Assembly: GCA_015233155.1 (NCBI GenBank)
Contig: JADFYG010000017.1
Location: 26,309 to 90,308 of the forward strand
Length of the DNA: 64,000 bases
Source of the DNA: Candidatus Rifleibacteriota bacterium
Lineage (GTDB): Bacteria > Muiribacteriota > Ozemobacteria > Ozemobacterales > Ozemobacteraceae
Direction: 5' to 3'
Shown here: in pieces, positions 55,777 through 64,000 of the stretch
Layout: every line of letters starts with the position of its first letter
Position numbering within the stretch: the first letter of the stretch is position 1
Notes under the pieces: model-generated
Told to the model about the DNA's origin: nothing
Database searches by the model: none
What the model saw: the letters and a program-made list of their open reading frames with translations, nothing else
Translations under genes and position numbers: made by a program

Positions 55777-56071
55777 CCTTGCTCGGTTCGCTGAGTATCA
55801 TCTCATGGCAAACATAGGTGCACCGAAACCTCATTTTTTGCACTCCGGAAAACCGTCTTATTATTGCAAAACATCGTGCACTCGCCATATCAGAAATCAG
55901 GAAATAAGCAGCTGCAAAGAGAAAACTGTAGCCGGTTTACAAAATGGTTCTTATTGGACGTTGGGTAAAACCGGCATCAACAAAAGAAATGTCGTTCAGG
56001 TCGTGCCGACCGGAAAAATACAACGTTTTTTGAGCCGGATAGGGTGATTTTTCCCGGGATTTTTCTCAATA
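55777..56071. other. Gap after the IS66 fragment
   Basis: A short frame at 55805-56047 has no family resemblance. No terminal inverted repeat of IS66 was recognised. The stretch may be a mix of element end and older sequence. Confidence 0.3.
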
Positions 56072-56605
56072 TCACGATCGACTTCCGAAATCCATCTTTT
56101 TTCCCGAAAGGACACGGTCTTTCCAATAATCAGTAAGTTTATTTCGGGTTTCCTGGCCCATCATCCGTTGTTGGATCCACTTTTCGCTTCTGCCGTGCTG
56201 TTGCCAGTATTCACGGGCTCGGTCAAGGGAGCGGGCTGGGTCACTCATATCCTGCAATCGCTCGTATCCAACCTTTGCCAACCATAGTTTTATCGGTTCC
56301 GCCTTGGGGCTGGGCACAGACTGAATAAGCCGTAACAGAGTTTTCGGATTAGCAACATCGGTTAGGTATTTTTTCCCGTCAGCCGACTCCAGTTTCAGTT
56401 GGTGACAGTTTGTCACCGACTCACTTCCTTCCTTTTTCAGCCTTTCCTTAAGCTTGTTCCAGTATTTTCTGGCTGTTTGATAATTGGGTTGTTGTAATAA
56501 TACCGTAAAAATATCTACAACCGAAAAATACCAGGTTTCTGTCTGTTCGTCGTAATGACGACGGATTTCATAGTTTTCAAAAACGGCTAAACTATTGTCA
56601 ATCAT
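56072..56605 (-). CDS. Bro-N family antirepressor, C-terminally truncated
   Basis: The 177-residue product has a Bro-N domain: NSLAVFENYEIRRHYDEQTE, ETWYFSVVDIFTVLLQQPNY, ARKYWNKLKERLKKEG, VTNCHQLKLESADGKKYLTDVA and SPKAEPIKLWLAKVGYERLQ. Such proteins are phage and mobile-element antirepressors or DNA-binding regulators. Relatives of this subgroup continue for about 100 more residues after DYWKDR; here the frame stops soon after, so the end is missing. GAGGG precedes ATG 56605. It lies beyond the transposase fragment and is probably mobile-element debris. Confidence 0.75.
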   Translation of the reverse strand: MIDNSLAVFENYEIRRHYDEQTETWYFSVVDIFTVLLQQPNYQTARKYWNKLKERLKKEGSESVTNCHQLKLESADGKKYLTDVANPKTLLRLIQSVPSPKAEPIKLWLAKVGYERLQDMSDPARSLDRAREYWQQHGRSEKWIQQRMMGQETRNKLTDYWKDRVLSGKKMDFGSRS

Positions 56606-56727
56606 CGGGTATCCCTCGTCAATCCATGACTTTTTTTGAATTACCAGTAGTTCCAATCCAAAGGCTTTGTCGCGTTCTAGACTCACATTTACCAAAGCCT
56701 TTCTCCGCACTCCGATCGATAAGTGTG

Positions 56728-57489
56728 TTACACGCCCAGCCCCTCATCCCCAGACGGCCCGAAGAGGTGCTTGAAGTATCTCTCAGGCGAGTTGAGGAAG
56801 TCGCGGGTCAGCAGGTAGTGTTCTGTTTCTCGATAGGAGATTTCCCGGATAGCTTCCCCATCGAGACTAAACAGCACGGCACCTGGGTAGCTTAGGATAA
56901 TGGGCGAGTGAGTGGAAATAAGAAATTGAGCGTGGCGGGGAACTTCGAGATCATGGATTATTTTAAGAAATGAAAGCTGCCGTTGTGGGGAGAGAGCTGC
57001 CTCCGGCTCATCCAGAATGTAAATTCCCTGTTCGAAGCGATTGGCGAAGAGGGAGAGAAATGATTCACCGTGGGATTGCTTGTGAAGTGATTTGCCGCCG
57101 TAAGCACGCAGGTCTGATACCCCCTCAATGTAAGTGGCGAAATTGTAAAAGCTCTCTGCACGCATGAAGAAACCCTCGGTTACCCTGGGTAGCCATGATA
57201 GTCTCAAAGCCTGCGCAAACTCGGAACGGTCTGCGAAGGTCTCACGATGATGATCTCGGTTGCCGCCCTCAGGGTTGAATCCACAGCACTCCGCGAGTGC
57301 TTCGAGAAGCGTGGATTTGCCACTACCATTTTCACCGACGAAGAAAGTTACAGTGCTCCGAAACCCGAGGTCTATTCCTTGGGAGAACGCGCGGACATTG
57401 AAAGGATATCGGGCTCGATCAACCCTCTCAGGTAGGCTCACGACGTGACGGAGGAACGGTGCCCCCGTGTGCCGTACAGATGCGTTCAT
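56728..57489 (-). CDS. Stand-alone ABC-type ATPase, COG3910-like
   Basis: The 253-residue protein has Walker A FVGENGSGKSTLLEAL, signature QSHGESF, Walker B IYILDEPEAALSPQRQ and a switch STHSPI. The DFLNSPERYFKHL ending is typical of this small predicted ATPase family. Homologues are often found in variable regions and their role is unknown. The start is uncertain; ATG 57489 begins near the conserved region, and ATG 57507 is also possible. It stands close to the antirepressor on the same strand. Confidence 0.85.
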   Translation of the reverse strand: MNASVRHTGAPFLRHVVSLPERVDRARYPFNVRAFSQGIDLGFRSTVTFFVGENGSGKSTLLEALAECCGFNPEGGNRDHHRETFADRSEFAQALRLSWLPRVTEGFFMRAESFYNFATYIEGVSDLRAYGGKSLHKQSHGESFLSLFANRFEQGIYILDEPEAALSPQRQLSFLKIIHDLEVPRHAQFLISTHSPIILSYPGAVLFSLDGEAIREISYRETEHYLLTRDFLNSPERYFKHLFGPSGDEGLGV

Positions 57490-58165
57490 TTTCCGTTTCG
57501 AGTTCATCGACCAACTACACTCCGCTAATGAAATTAAATTCCATTGTAAGGTTTCCAATCCCTGAAATCAAATCCGGCAGTCCTATACAAATTAGACTGT
57601 TTGTCCAAGTAACCATCCATGCTGTAAAGGGAGATCCCACCTGGAAATTATCCAAGTATCGGGCATCAGTGAGCTCATCGGCGTGTCTCCACGCCCGTTG
57701 CAGCGATTAGAATTTCCGGCAGGTCATGATCTAAATGGAAAAGACGAACGATTGGTCCCCAAAATTCGGGAAAAAATTGAAAAAAGCTGGTCTTGATACC
57801 AAAAATGGGCGCATGGTATTCTCGGCTCGAAAATTGAACTTCCTATCAAGACCTGGAAAGTAGGCTACAATACAGCATCGATGATATTTCTTGTTCCGAA
57901 TTTCCTTTCCTCCTTAACGGCGGCACCTATATCGCCACGATGGACCGGGTGCGCGGGTTCTGCAAGGCGGCGTTCGGATATGAGCTTCCCGAGAAGATCG
58001 GCAAGTTTTTCTTGAATAGCTACCGCTACCGGGCGGGGAAGGGGCTTGCTGCCGTGGGGCCAATCATCAGCCAATACTACGATGGGGGACTAAGGGGGTA
58101 AGCCGGAAAATTCCGCATGCGTTATTCGCGAATAGCGTATATATGTCTACGATTGGGGAACGTGC
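57490..58165. other. Gap with degenerate gene remnants
   Basis: At 57797-57880 the plus strand reads GILGSKIELPIKTWKVGYNT, which weakly recalls the start of IS1595-type transposases. From about 57850 to 58101 another plus frame reads FPFLLNGGTYIATMDRVRGF and ends GPIISQYYDGGLRG without a start codon. I do not recognise it. Both look like pieces of lost genes. The end of the gap holds GGGGAACG, the ribosome binding site of the next gene. Confidence 0.3.
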
Positions 58166-60142
58166 ATGAAAAAAGATCTTTCAGACGTCTTACTGATAGC
58201 TTTTGCGATCGCTCTTCCACTATTACAGGCGTTTCAATGTGACGCCCGCCTGCAATATGCATGGCCGGCAGCTATGGTGTTCAAGCCCATTCAACTGAAA
58301 AACACACAGTGGGGCTTCGACACCGGGCAGGCGACCGGCCCTTGGGGCGCGATTGATGGCAACGGCCGTTACCGGGTCGCGCCCGTATTCGATAAGGTCG
58401 CTATCTTCGTTAAAGGATATGCCCCGATAAAAAAGAATGGTAAATGGGGATTCATCGACACGAACGCCGAGATCACCGTCACCCCGCAATTCGACGCCAT
58501 CTGGCAACCACCGCAAACGAATGGCCTTGTATTCCTTGACAAAGATGATGTCTACGAAGACGTCATAGAAATGGATGTCTCCGCAGATTGGAGTGCCGGA
58601 TTCGCATCGGGAGTCTTCCCGGTTCGCTTCGGAGATAAATGGGGCGTCATCGACTCTTCCGGCGTCTGGATAACACAGCCCCTGTTTACAGAGATTTCGC
58701 CGGTGAATCAGGGGTTCGCTCTTGTCGTTAAGGATGGAAAAAAGGGTTTTCTCGATTCCGGTGGGCGTCTTGTCATCGAGGCGACTCTTGACGATGTGAT
58801 CTCTTTCAGCGAGAGTATGGCCCCGTTCGAGCGCGACCACCTGTGGGGCTATATCAATACTGAGGGTAAAGTCGTCATTCCTCCTCAGTTCACCACTGCC
58901 AGCGGCTTCGATAAGGGAATCGCCGTAGTTCGCGCGGGTGCCATGGAGGGTCTCGTAGATTCCGAGGGACGATGGAAGCTGAAGCCATCGTTTTCAGCTA
59001 TTGACCGTTACTTTGCACCGGATATTTTCAGGACTCAAATGGGTCATCGCTACGGATTATTTTCACCCACCTACGGGGAAATAGCCTCTCCGACCTATGA
59101 TTACATTTTCCTGACGCCCCATAATCTGATGAAGGTTAGAATTGATTCCAATTATGGCCTGATCGATGGCCACGGAAAACAGATACTGCCCTGTCAATTC
59201 GACAATATTGAAGTCGATGAAAGCGATCTGGTCAGACTTCGCAAAGGTTCTGACCGAAGTCTGTATAACCTGTCCAGGAAAGAGTTGTTCTCCCGGGAAT
59301 TTGAGAAGATCCGGCCATTCATTGATGGTCTGGCTGCATGTTCCCTTCAGGACCGCTGGGGATTCATTGACCAGACGGGCAAAATCGTCATTCCGGTGCA
59401 GTATTCCTGGGTGAGTGATTTTGGAAATGCCCAGGCCGCAGTGATGACAGCAACCGCCTGTATTGTCATCGACCGGCAGGGAAGGCGAGTTTTCAGACCC
59501 ATACTGGATGAAACCGGATGGAAGGGAATTCCCAATGTAGGCAGATATGTCGTGTTTAACAAGAAATGCGGCTTTTACAGGGATGACGATACTTTTTCCA
59601 TTCCCCCATGTTTGGCAATGGCTCACTGGTTCACCGACACCGGTGTCGTATTAGGCGAAACAGATGATAATGCATGGCACATTTTTGTACCCAACGCTGC
59701 TGAGAAAGTCTTGGACGGGATTACCGGGGTCGGATATCCGAAAGAAGGGTTCTGCTGGTTCAAGACCCGGGGAAAATTCGGTTTCATCGACAGTAAAGGA
59801 AATATAGCCGTCAAACCGATCTATGACAACGCCTGGGATTTCAGCAGCGGGCTGGCAGGGGTTAAGAAGGGCGACAAATGGGGATTCATCGATATCACAG
59901 GCAAGGAGGTCATTCCCCTGGAATACGAGTCCGTCGAGTCTTTCCACAATGACGAAGAGCCTGTGAAAGCAGTGCGTGACGGTGTTCCTGGTCTGGTCGA
60001 CCGCATGGGAACATTTTTAACGATTGAAGCGACAACTTCTTCCGGCACCCTGCGCAAGGCTTTCCCGCATCCGGAAGCTCCGCCGAAGCCTACGCCCCGT
60101 CGCTTTGAAAGCCATGAAAACAAAAACTGTGACGGGCAGTAG
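58166..60142 (+). CDS. Exported WG-repeat protein
   Basis: The 658-residue product has a hydrophobic leader (LLIAFAIALPLLQAF). It then carries about ten WG repeats of the form KNGKWGFIDTNAEITV, FGDKWGVIDSSGVW, DRWGFIDQTGKIVIPVQY and KGDKWGFIDITGKEVIPLEY, spaced by about 45-50 residues. WG repeats form beta-rich modules found in secreted or surface proteins without enzymatic role. The frame is intact and starts at ATG 58166 behind GGGGAACG. Confidence 0.88.
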   Translation: MKKDLSDVLLIAFAIALPLLQAFQCDARLQYAWPAAMVFKPIQLKNTQWGFDTGQATGPWGAIDGNGRYRVAPVFDKVAIFVKGYAPIKKNGKWGFIDTNAEITVTPQFDAIWQPPQTNGLVFLDKDDVYEDVIEMDVSADWSAGFASGVFPVRFGDKWGVIDSSGVWITQPLFTEISPVNQGFALVVKDGKKGFLDSGGRLVIEATLDDVISFSESMAPFERDHLWGYINTEGKVVIPPQFTTASGFDKGIAVVRAGAMEGLVDSEGRWKLKPSFSAIDRYFAPDIFRTQMGHRYGLFSPTYGEIASPTYDYIFLTPHNLMKVRIDSNYGLIDGHGKQILPCQFDNIEVDESDLVRLRKGSDRSLYNLSRKELFSREFEKIRPFIDGLAACSLQDRWGFIDQTGKIVIPVQYSWVSDFGNAQAAVMTATACIVIDRQGRRVFRPILDETGWKGIPNVGRYVVFNKKCGFYRDDDTFSIPPCLAMAHWFTDTGVVLGETDDNAWHIFVPNAAEKVLDGITGVGYPKEGFCWFKTRGKFGFIDSKGNIAVKPIYDNAWDFSSGLAGVKKGDKWGFIDITGKEVIPLEYESVESFHNDEEPVKAVRDGVPGLVDRMGTFLTIEATTSSGTLRKAFPHPEAPPKPTPRRFESHENKNCDGQ

Positions 60143-60865
60143 TTGTTCGGCCTGATAAGAGCTTATCTTTCGCATAAAATTTATGAGGCATTTTTTATAT
60201 CCGACAACTGCGGAAGACTCACGGTAATCTTGAACAATTGAAGAAAAACAAGAAGGCATCAGGAAGATACAAAGATTTAAGCGATCTTGAATACCTTCCA
60301 TGAAATATGGAATTGATGTGAGCAATTTAGTTTTGCAATGGAAAACAACCATTCCACTCCGAGAATTCAAGGTTCTATGCCTGTCAGGCTATAACAAAAG
60401 AGGATATTTGACTGGCTGTTTCGCTTCAGGTATTTTGCAGGATAACAATAATGTTCAGTTGCAGGTTCTGACAGTCCGTTTTTAGCATCCACGATATCCG
60501 GCTGTTTGTCCGGTTTTCCTGGTCCAGCATTTGGTCCGGGCTGTAGGCATGAGACGGCAGCCACGATCTCGGTCGGCTAACTCATTGTGTCGTTCCGGCC
60601 ATCTCCCTTGAAATTTGGATAAAAAGACAAAATATCACCGAGGTTGGAAACAAAGCGTCATCCAAACCAAACCCCATGGATTGAGAATTCAGCTGAATGG
60701 AGGTCGCAACCTGCGGTATGATGAAATTTGACAGGATGCTTTGTCGGATAACACCCTGATATGGGAAATAGCCAGAAGTGGAGAAGTTATTGAACTGCTC
60801 TGTTAATCATGTAGTTTCTCAAGATATACGGAAGGAGTGGTATTGTTGGCTCGTGGAAAAACGCG
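60143..60865. other. Gap with a TGTCCGG-type repeat
   Basis: No gene was recognised. The repeat at 60505-60590 is described separately. The remainder has only short frames without family resemblance. Confidence 0.4.
60505..60590. repeat. TGTCCGG-rich repeat, copy 1
   Basis: TCCGGCTGTTTGTCCGG, TTGGTCCGGG, TGTAGGCATGA and GATCTCGGTCGG occur here in the same order and similar spacing as at 61617-61712. The two copies lie on either side of the BrnT/antitoxin pair. Confidence 0.6.
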
Positions 60866-61066
60866 TCAGGTCAAGTTTTCGATCAATTCAACTTCTTTCT
60901 TCACAAGTTGGTTCACAACATCCCCAACTTCCTTGCCTATTTTTTCGGCTAGGCGCTCAACTTGAGTCTGAAGTTTTGCATCGAGATAAATCGGCAAACG
61001 CAACACAGCGCCCTTGTGGAAAAATTTTCCCCGAACTGCCTTCGAAAAATCATATTCTGGTTTCAT
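60866..61066 (-). CDS. Antitoxin of a BrnT-type toxin (CopG-like)
   Basis: The 66-residue protein starts MKPEYDFSKAVRGKFF, a leader often seen in antitoxins paired with BrnT toxins, and continues LRLPIYLDAKLQTQVERLA, a ribbon-helix-helix core. It starts three bases after the toxin stop, so the order is toxin first, as usual for this pair. It should bind the toxin and repress the operon. Confidence 0.85.
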   Translation of the reverse strand: MKPEYDFSKAVRGKFFHKGAVLRLPIYLDAKLQTQVERLAEKIGKEVGDVVNQLVKKEVELIENLT

Positions 61067-61069
61067 TAT

Positions 61070-61375
61070 TCATTTCCCTTCATACTGTTTAGCTTCGGTC
61101 TTGGTCGCCTTGCGCGCGGAAATCAGTCGAATCAAAGCCTTCGCCCCATTTTTTCCCATATAGGTGTGACTAACAACCAATAAAATTCCGGTCTTGTCCA
61201 AACCGAGGGTAAGCCAGCGTTCTTCTTCCTGACTGTGTTCCTCATCCAGCTCGGACAAAGCGGACGAATCCAAAAAGATCGTTGCTGCCCGCTCGAATGG
61301 AACACCGTGTTTTTTCAGGTTCTTTCTAGCTTTGCTGGGGTCCCATTCAAACTCATAGTGGAATGTTTTGACCAT
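61070..61375 (-). CDS. brnT: BrnT-family ribonuclease toxin
   Basis: The 101-residue protein has the BrnT pattern EFEWDPSKARKNLKKHGVPF at the N-terminus, EERWLTLGLDKTGILLVVSH in the middle and IRLISARKATKTEAKQYE at the end (catalytic Arg/Lys region). BrnT has a barnase-like ribonuclease fold and blocks translation when freed. I chose ATG 61375 because the family motif begins there. The antitoxin follows immediately. Confidence 0.9.
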   Translation of the reverse strand: MVKTFHYEFEWDPSKARKNLKKHGVPFERAATIFLDSSALSELDEEHSQEEERWLTLGLDKTGILLVVSHTYMGKNGAKALIRLISARKATKTEAKQYEGK

Positions 61376-61948
61376 ACTGACCATGTTATCACAAATTTAT
61401 TTCCGGAAAAGCCAACCTTTTTTGATTCAATCCATCCGTGCAAGAATCCATTCGTCTGAGAAATTTTCAAAAGTTTGAAAGCAGATGCATTTGTCCTGAC
61501 TGTCTTGTGTTTGTCCGAGTTTTGTATCTGTTGGTTGGCGTGGTCAGTATTTGGAACCCGATGTCCCGTTTGTAATCCATCCGCAAAAAACCTCGATTGT
61601 CCGATCGGTTCTGGTCGTTGTCCGGCTGTTTGTCCGGGTTTTTGGTCCTTGAGGTTGGTCCGGGTTGTAGGCATGACCCCGAGGGCATCGATCTCGGTCG
61701 GTCAACGCTGAGCTCACCTGCGAAGTCAGGTGCAGCCGTCTTGTTGGCAAAAGAGAAAAGTTGGATTATCTCCAAATGTCAAAGTGTTTCCAGAAGGATG
61801 TCTGGCTTCATTCCCATTCGTCATGAGTATTGGAGGGCACATCGCTGAATTTGTTCACTTGGTATCTCCTATTTTCATGAAAGGTGCTTGCCGATGAGTA
61901 GGAGGTAGTGCAAGAAATCCAGGGAACCGCTGAAATTCGAGACGGTCT
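61376..61948. other. Gap with second copy of the TGTCCGG-rich repeat
   Basis: No gene was recognised. The repeat lies at 61617-61712. The rest has short frames only. Confidence 0.4.
61617..61712. repeat. TGTCCGG-rich repeat, copy 2
   Basis: It carries TTGTCCGGCTGTTTGTCCGG, TTGGTCCGGG, TGTAGGCATGA and GATCTCGGTCGG, as at 60505-60590, with a longer run of TGTCCG-like words at its left. The arrangement suggests a duplicated intergenic unit. Confidence 0.6.
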
Positions 61949-63010
61949 TCAAAGCCTTCCCGACAGCTGGAAGAAATACAATGTTATATTTTGGGATGTA
62001 TGGAGGTCCGCTTTATCCAGGAACATTTCCTTGAAATTTCCCGTTTTCCGAAGGGTTTCCTCCAGGCCGATTTCCTTGGGAGAATGCTGGGAACAACCTT
62101 CAAACAAGAACCGAAAGTCGCTGTCGATTCGAAGATTTCTCAAGCAGACACCCGGGAAAAACTGGCTGCTTTTTCCCGGGCCCTGATTCCCATCAGTTTT
62201 CAAATTTTCCATCGAAAACGGAATTCGCTGGAGTAACGTCTCTGCTCCCGCGATCAATGTCCTTGAGTTGGGAAAAACCTTTTTTATCGGCGCTTTCGTC
62301 CCATAATACACTCTCAATCCCAGGCGTTTGACATTGGCCTTGCCATCAGATAAAAGCGATTCGACGAGAATATTCTCGAGAATAATCGGAGCTTTTCTGT
62401 GAGCAAAATATTCGAGCTTGTGTAAAATTCCGGGCAACGCTTCTTCCGGAACGGAAAAGGCGCTTTCAACATAGTTCTCACACCACCCCTCGGCACAAAC
62501 AGGAGAGAATGGATTCCAGGTATCCAGTTTGGAACCAGCTTCCTCCAGGATGGATTCAAGAAAAGACTTCGCCAATTCAACGTTTTGAGAGACATTTTTT
62601 TTCAATCTTCCCATTTCTTTCTCGATGGAATCCTCACCTTCAAGAATTCCAGCCGCTTTCGGGGAAGGTTGAAAAACCCCAATGGTTCCATGCTTTGAGC
62701 ATTGAAGAGAATTCCCTTCGGAACTGCATTTGATCGAATAGTCGCCTCGGCCCGGGCATCTGATCGGACTGGATAAATACCCTTCCTTCTTCAGTATTTC
62801 CATGTCCAAAACCTTCATTGGCTGTGAATGATTCATTTCATACATCTTAAGCGCACCGGACAAAACGCGCATGTTAGCCACGCAACTCTTGGCTTTCAAG
62901 TCTTTTTGAGAGGGGGGGGGAACATTTTCTTCTCCGAAGGCCGCAAGATGTGAGATCAAAAGAACAGTCCCCATCAGTAACAATCTTACAAACATTTGTA
63001 AAGGTCTCAT
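61949..63010 (-). CDS. Secreted protein sharing a module with the 10.8 kb small protein
   Basis: The 353-residue product has a signal peptide (MRPLQMFVRLLLMGTVLLIS). The module SCVANMRVLSGALKMYEMNH, PMKVLDMEIL and a C-rich CPGRGDYSIKC region matches the small protein at 10828. A C-terminal region with repeated cysteines (VCAEGWC, VCLRNL, EGC) and no recognised fold follows. GGAG precedes ATG 63010 by six bases, so I rejected the longer frame from 63067. Pseudopilin-like domains of this kind occur in several uncultured phyla; function unknown. Confidence 0.65.
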   Translation of the reverse strand: MRPLQMFVRLLLMGTVLLISHLAAFGEENVPPPSQKDLKAKSCVANMRVLSGALKMYEMNHSQPMKVLDMEILKKEGYLSSPIRCPGRGDYSIKCSSEGNSLQCSKHGTIGVFQPSPKAAGILEGEDSIEKEMGRLKKNVSQNVELAKSFLESILEEAGSKLDTWNPFSPVCAEGWCENYVESAFSVPEEALPGILHKLEYFAHRKAPIILENILVESLLSDGKANVKRLGLRVYYGTKAPIKKVFPNSRTLIAGAETLLQRIPFSMENLKTDGNQGPGKSSQFFPGVCLRNLRIDSDFRFLFEGCSQHSPKEIGLEETLRKTGNFKEMFLDKADLHTSQNITLYFFQLSGRL

Positions 63011-63269
63011 GAGCATCTCCATTAAGGACCGGAAAAGAATTTCCTTTTGCGGAGCGGAGTATATCATCCCTCATCTTTGCAGGTCAATTTTCGCAGACCT
63101 ATGTGCAGACCCATGAAGGGTTCTTTCGAGGTGGAGCACGGGAAGTAATCTGATACAAGCCAAGGTGCTTGATGAGGACACCGGAGAACCTTGAAGTTGG
63201 CTTTGCTACGGCAAAAGCCTTTTCATCGCCCAATCGAAACTCAGTAACCGGCGTCTTCCCATCATCAGT

Positions 63270-63848
63270 TTACTTGAAAAGAATGTCAACATTCCAGTCG
63301 TAAAGCTCGTTTGAAATAGAGCATGGTGCGACCAGTTGCTGTCGCTCGAAGGTGACCTTCTGACCACCTATTAGAGTGGCGCCATTTCTGGCTTGATCCA
63401 AAATATGAACCTCGAAAGTCCCCGACTTGACGGCTATCTCACCTTTTTTCGCTGCCGAATCGTAGGTTATCTTGATGAGTCCATGACCTCGTATCCTGAA
63501 ATTGTCCACATTCCAAGGCATTCCACCGAAATTGGATGAGACATTCACTTCCCCGTTGGCGAGAGTTCCGACGACAATCATTCGCTGAGGGGACTCGGGA
63601 TCGATGGTTGTTGGGGAAACAATCACCTCGGTTTTGGGGAACATAATGAAATCGCTTTCGATGGCTGTGCTGATGGCGACATACCCATCGTCCCCGGTCT
63701 TTAGCTTTTGGTCTCCTCTTGGGTTCAGTATGTCGTTCTGGAGCAGAGTAGCCCATTCGATTCCTCTCCAGAACAGGACTGTTCCCCGTTGACGACGACA
63801 ATCGATGACCGGGGCTGGAATCTTGACCTTTGCTGAAACCGACGCCAC
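63270..63848 (-). CDS. FecR-like secreted protein, 5' end frameshifted
   Basis: The 192-residue frame reads VSAKVKIPAPVIDCRRQRG, TGDDGYVAISTAIESDFIMF, GEIAVKSGTFEVHI and GQKVTFERQQLVAP, the pattern of FecR-like periplasmic beta domains. Its start at 63848 (GTG) lacks a leader. In another frame at 63895-63970 a signal-peptide-like sequence reads VLSFAVTTFMVSGIIPFALA; a frameshift around 63870-63895 would join them. That frame is open to the window edge, so the gene may start outside. Location: exported. Confidence 0.6.
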   Translation of the reverse strand: MASVSAKVKIPAPVIDCRRQRGTVLFWRGIEWATLLQNDILNPRGDQKLKTGDDGYVAISTAIESDFIMFPKTEVIVSPTTIDPESPQRMIVVGTLANGEVNVSSNFGGMPWNVDNFRIRGHGLIKITYDSAAKKGEIAVKSGTFEVHILDQARNGATLIGGQKVTFERQQLVAPCSISNELYDWNVDILFK

Positions 63849-64000
63849 GCAATAGGCCTGTTCCGGCGACTTTGGAGCCGCGCAAAAATAACATGATCAT
63901 TTTGATGAGCGAGGGCGAATGGAATAATTCCACTCACCATGAAAGTCGTCACGGCGAAGGACAATACTTTCCATATCCTGATCGGTAACCTTCGTGCCGA

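Noticed and set aside
60372..60564. Minus-strand frame beginning CLQPGPN as a small gene
   Set aside because: It translates the TGTCCGG repeat, and the second copy gives another unrelated tail.

Overview
The window looks like a chromosomal segment of a Gram-negative, probably deep-branching bacterium. A TamB-type outer-membrane biogenesis protein, lipoproteins with Cys-Gly lipoboxes and type IV pilin-like (class III signal) proteins support a diderm cell. The mix of ankyrin, WG-repeat, Ig-like and pseudopilin-like secreted proteins resembles uncultured lineages such as Candidatus Riflebacteria, but no ribosomal or phylogenetic marker is present, so that placement is only a guess.

Layout. Positions 195-3481 hold an arsenite efflux pair (acr3 with a frameshifted arsR) next to a polytopic GT-C-like membrane protein. 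Then come a large tamB, an amino-acid permease and an HU gene with a clear terminator (3582-10310). Positions 10828-14741 hold a small secreted protein, a DUF4143 ATPase, a patch of gene debris (a Hen1 methyltransferase remnant tail-to-tail with a MoxR remnant), a VapBC-like pair and a coiled-coil membrane protein. Positions 15406-19539 are a tight operon of one PilX-like protein, two pseudopilins and an extremely proline-rich secreted protein. Positions 19572-28911 hold an MBL hydrolase, small envelope proteins, a FecR-domain protein and two large lipoproteins, one split by a frameshift. Positions 28950-34931, on the minus strand, carry a threonine-rich protein with an ankyrin start, a secreted PIG-L-type deacetylase and a 914-residue ankyrin protein.

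The main feature is a defence locus at 36208-54438, all on the plus strand behind a very AT-rich intergenic region: EVE-domain protein, BrxA-like, BrxB, BrxC, PglX-1, an ABC ATPase, a DUF4276 (TOPRIM-like) protein, PglX-2, PglZ (type B-like) and BrxL. This is a BREX type 1 system with two methyltransferase genes that keep their ends and differ in the middle. An ATPase/TOPRIM-like pair resembling PARIS and OLD-type abortive modules sits between them. Genes overlap by a few bases or lie close together, so the locus probably makes one transcript. The BrxC/PglX/PglZ/BrxL core would modify self DNA and block phage; the nested pair would be an independent or back-up effector; the EVE protein might sense modified bases. 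A 5'-truncated IS66 transposase starts directly after the brxL stop codon, followed by a truncated Bro-N antirepressor and a COG3910-like ATPase, as expected of a defence island edge.

Positions 58166-64000 hold a WG-repeat protein, a BrnT/antitoxin pair, a paralogue of the 10.8 kb small protein inside a larger secreted protein, and a FecR-like fragment at the edge. Several dispersed repeat families occur: a 143-bp palindromic element with a half copy at 9842, a 77-79-bp element in two copies, a promoter-region repeat in two copies and a TGTCCGG-rich repeat in two copies. I saw no rRNA, tRNA or CRISPR array.
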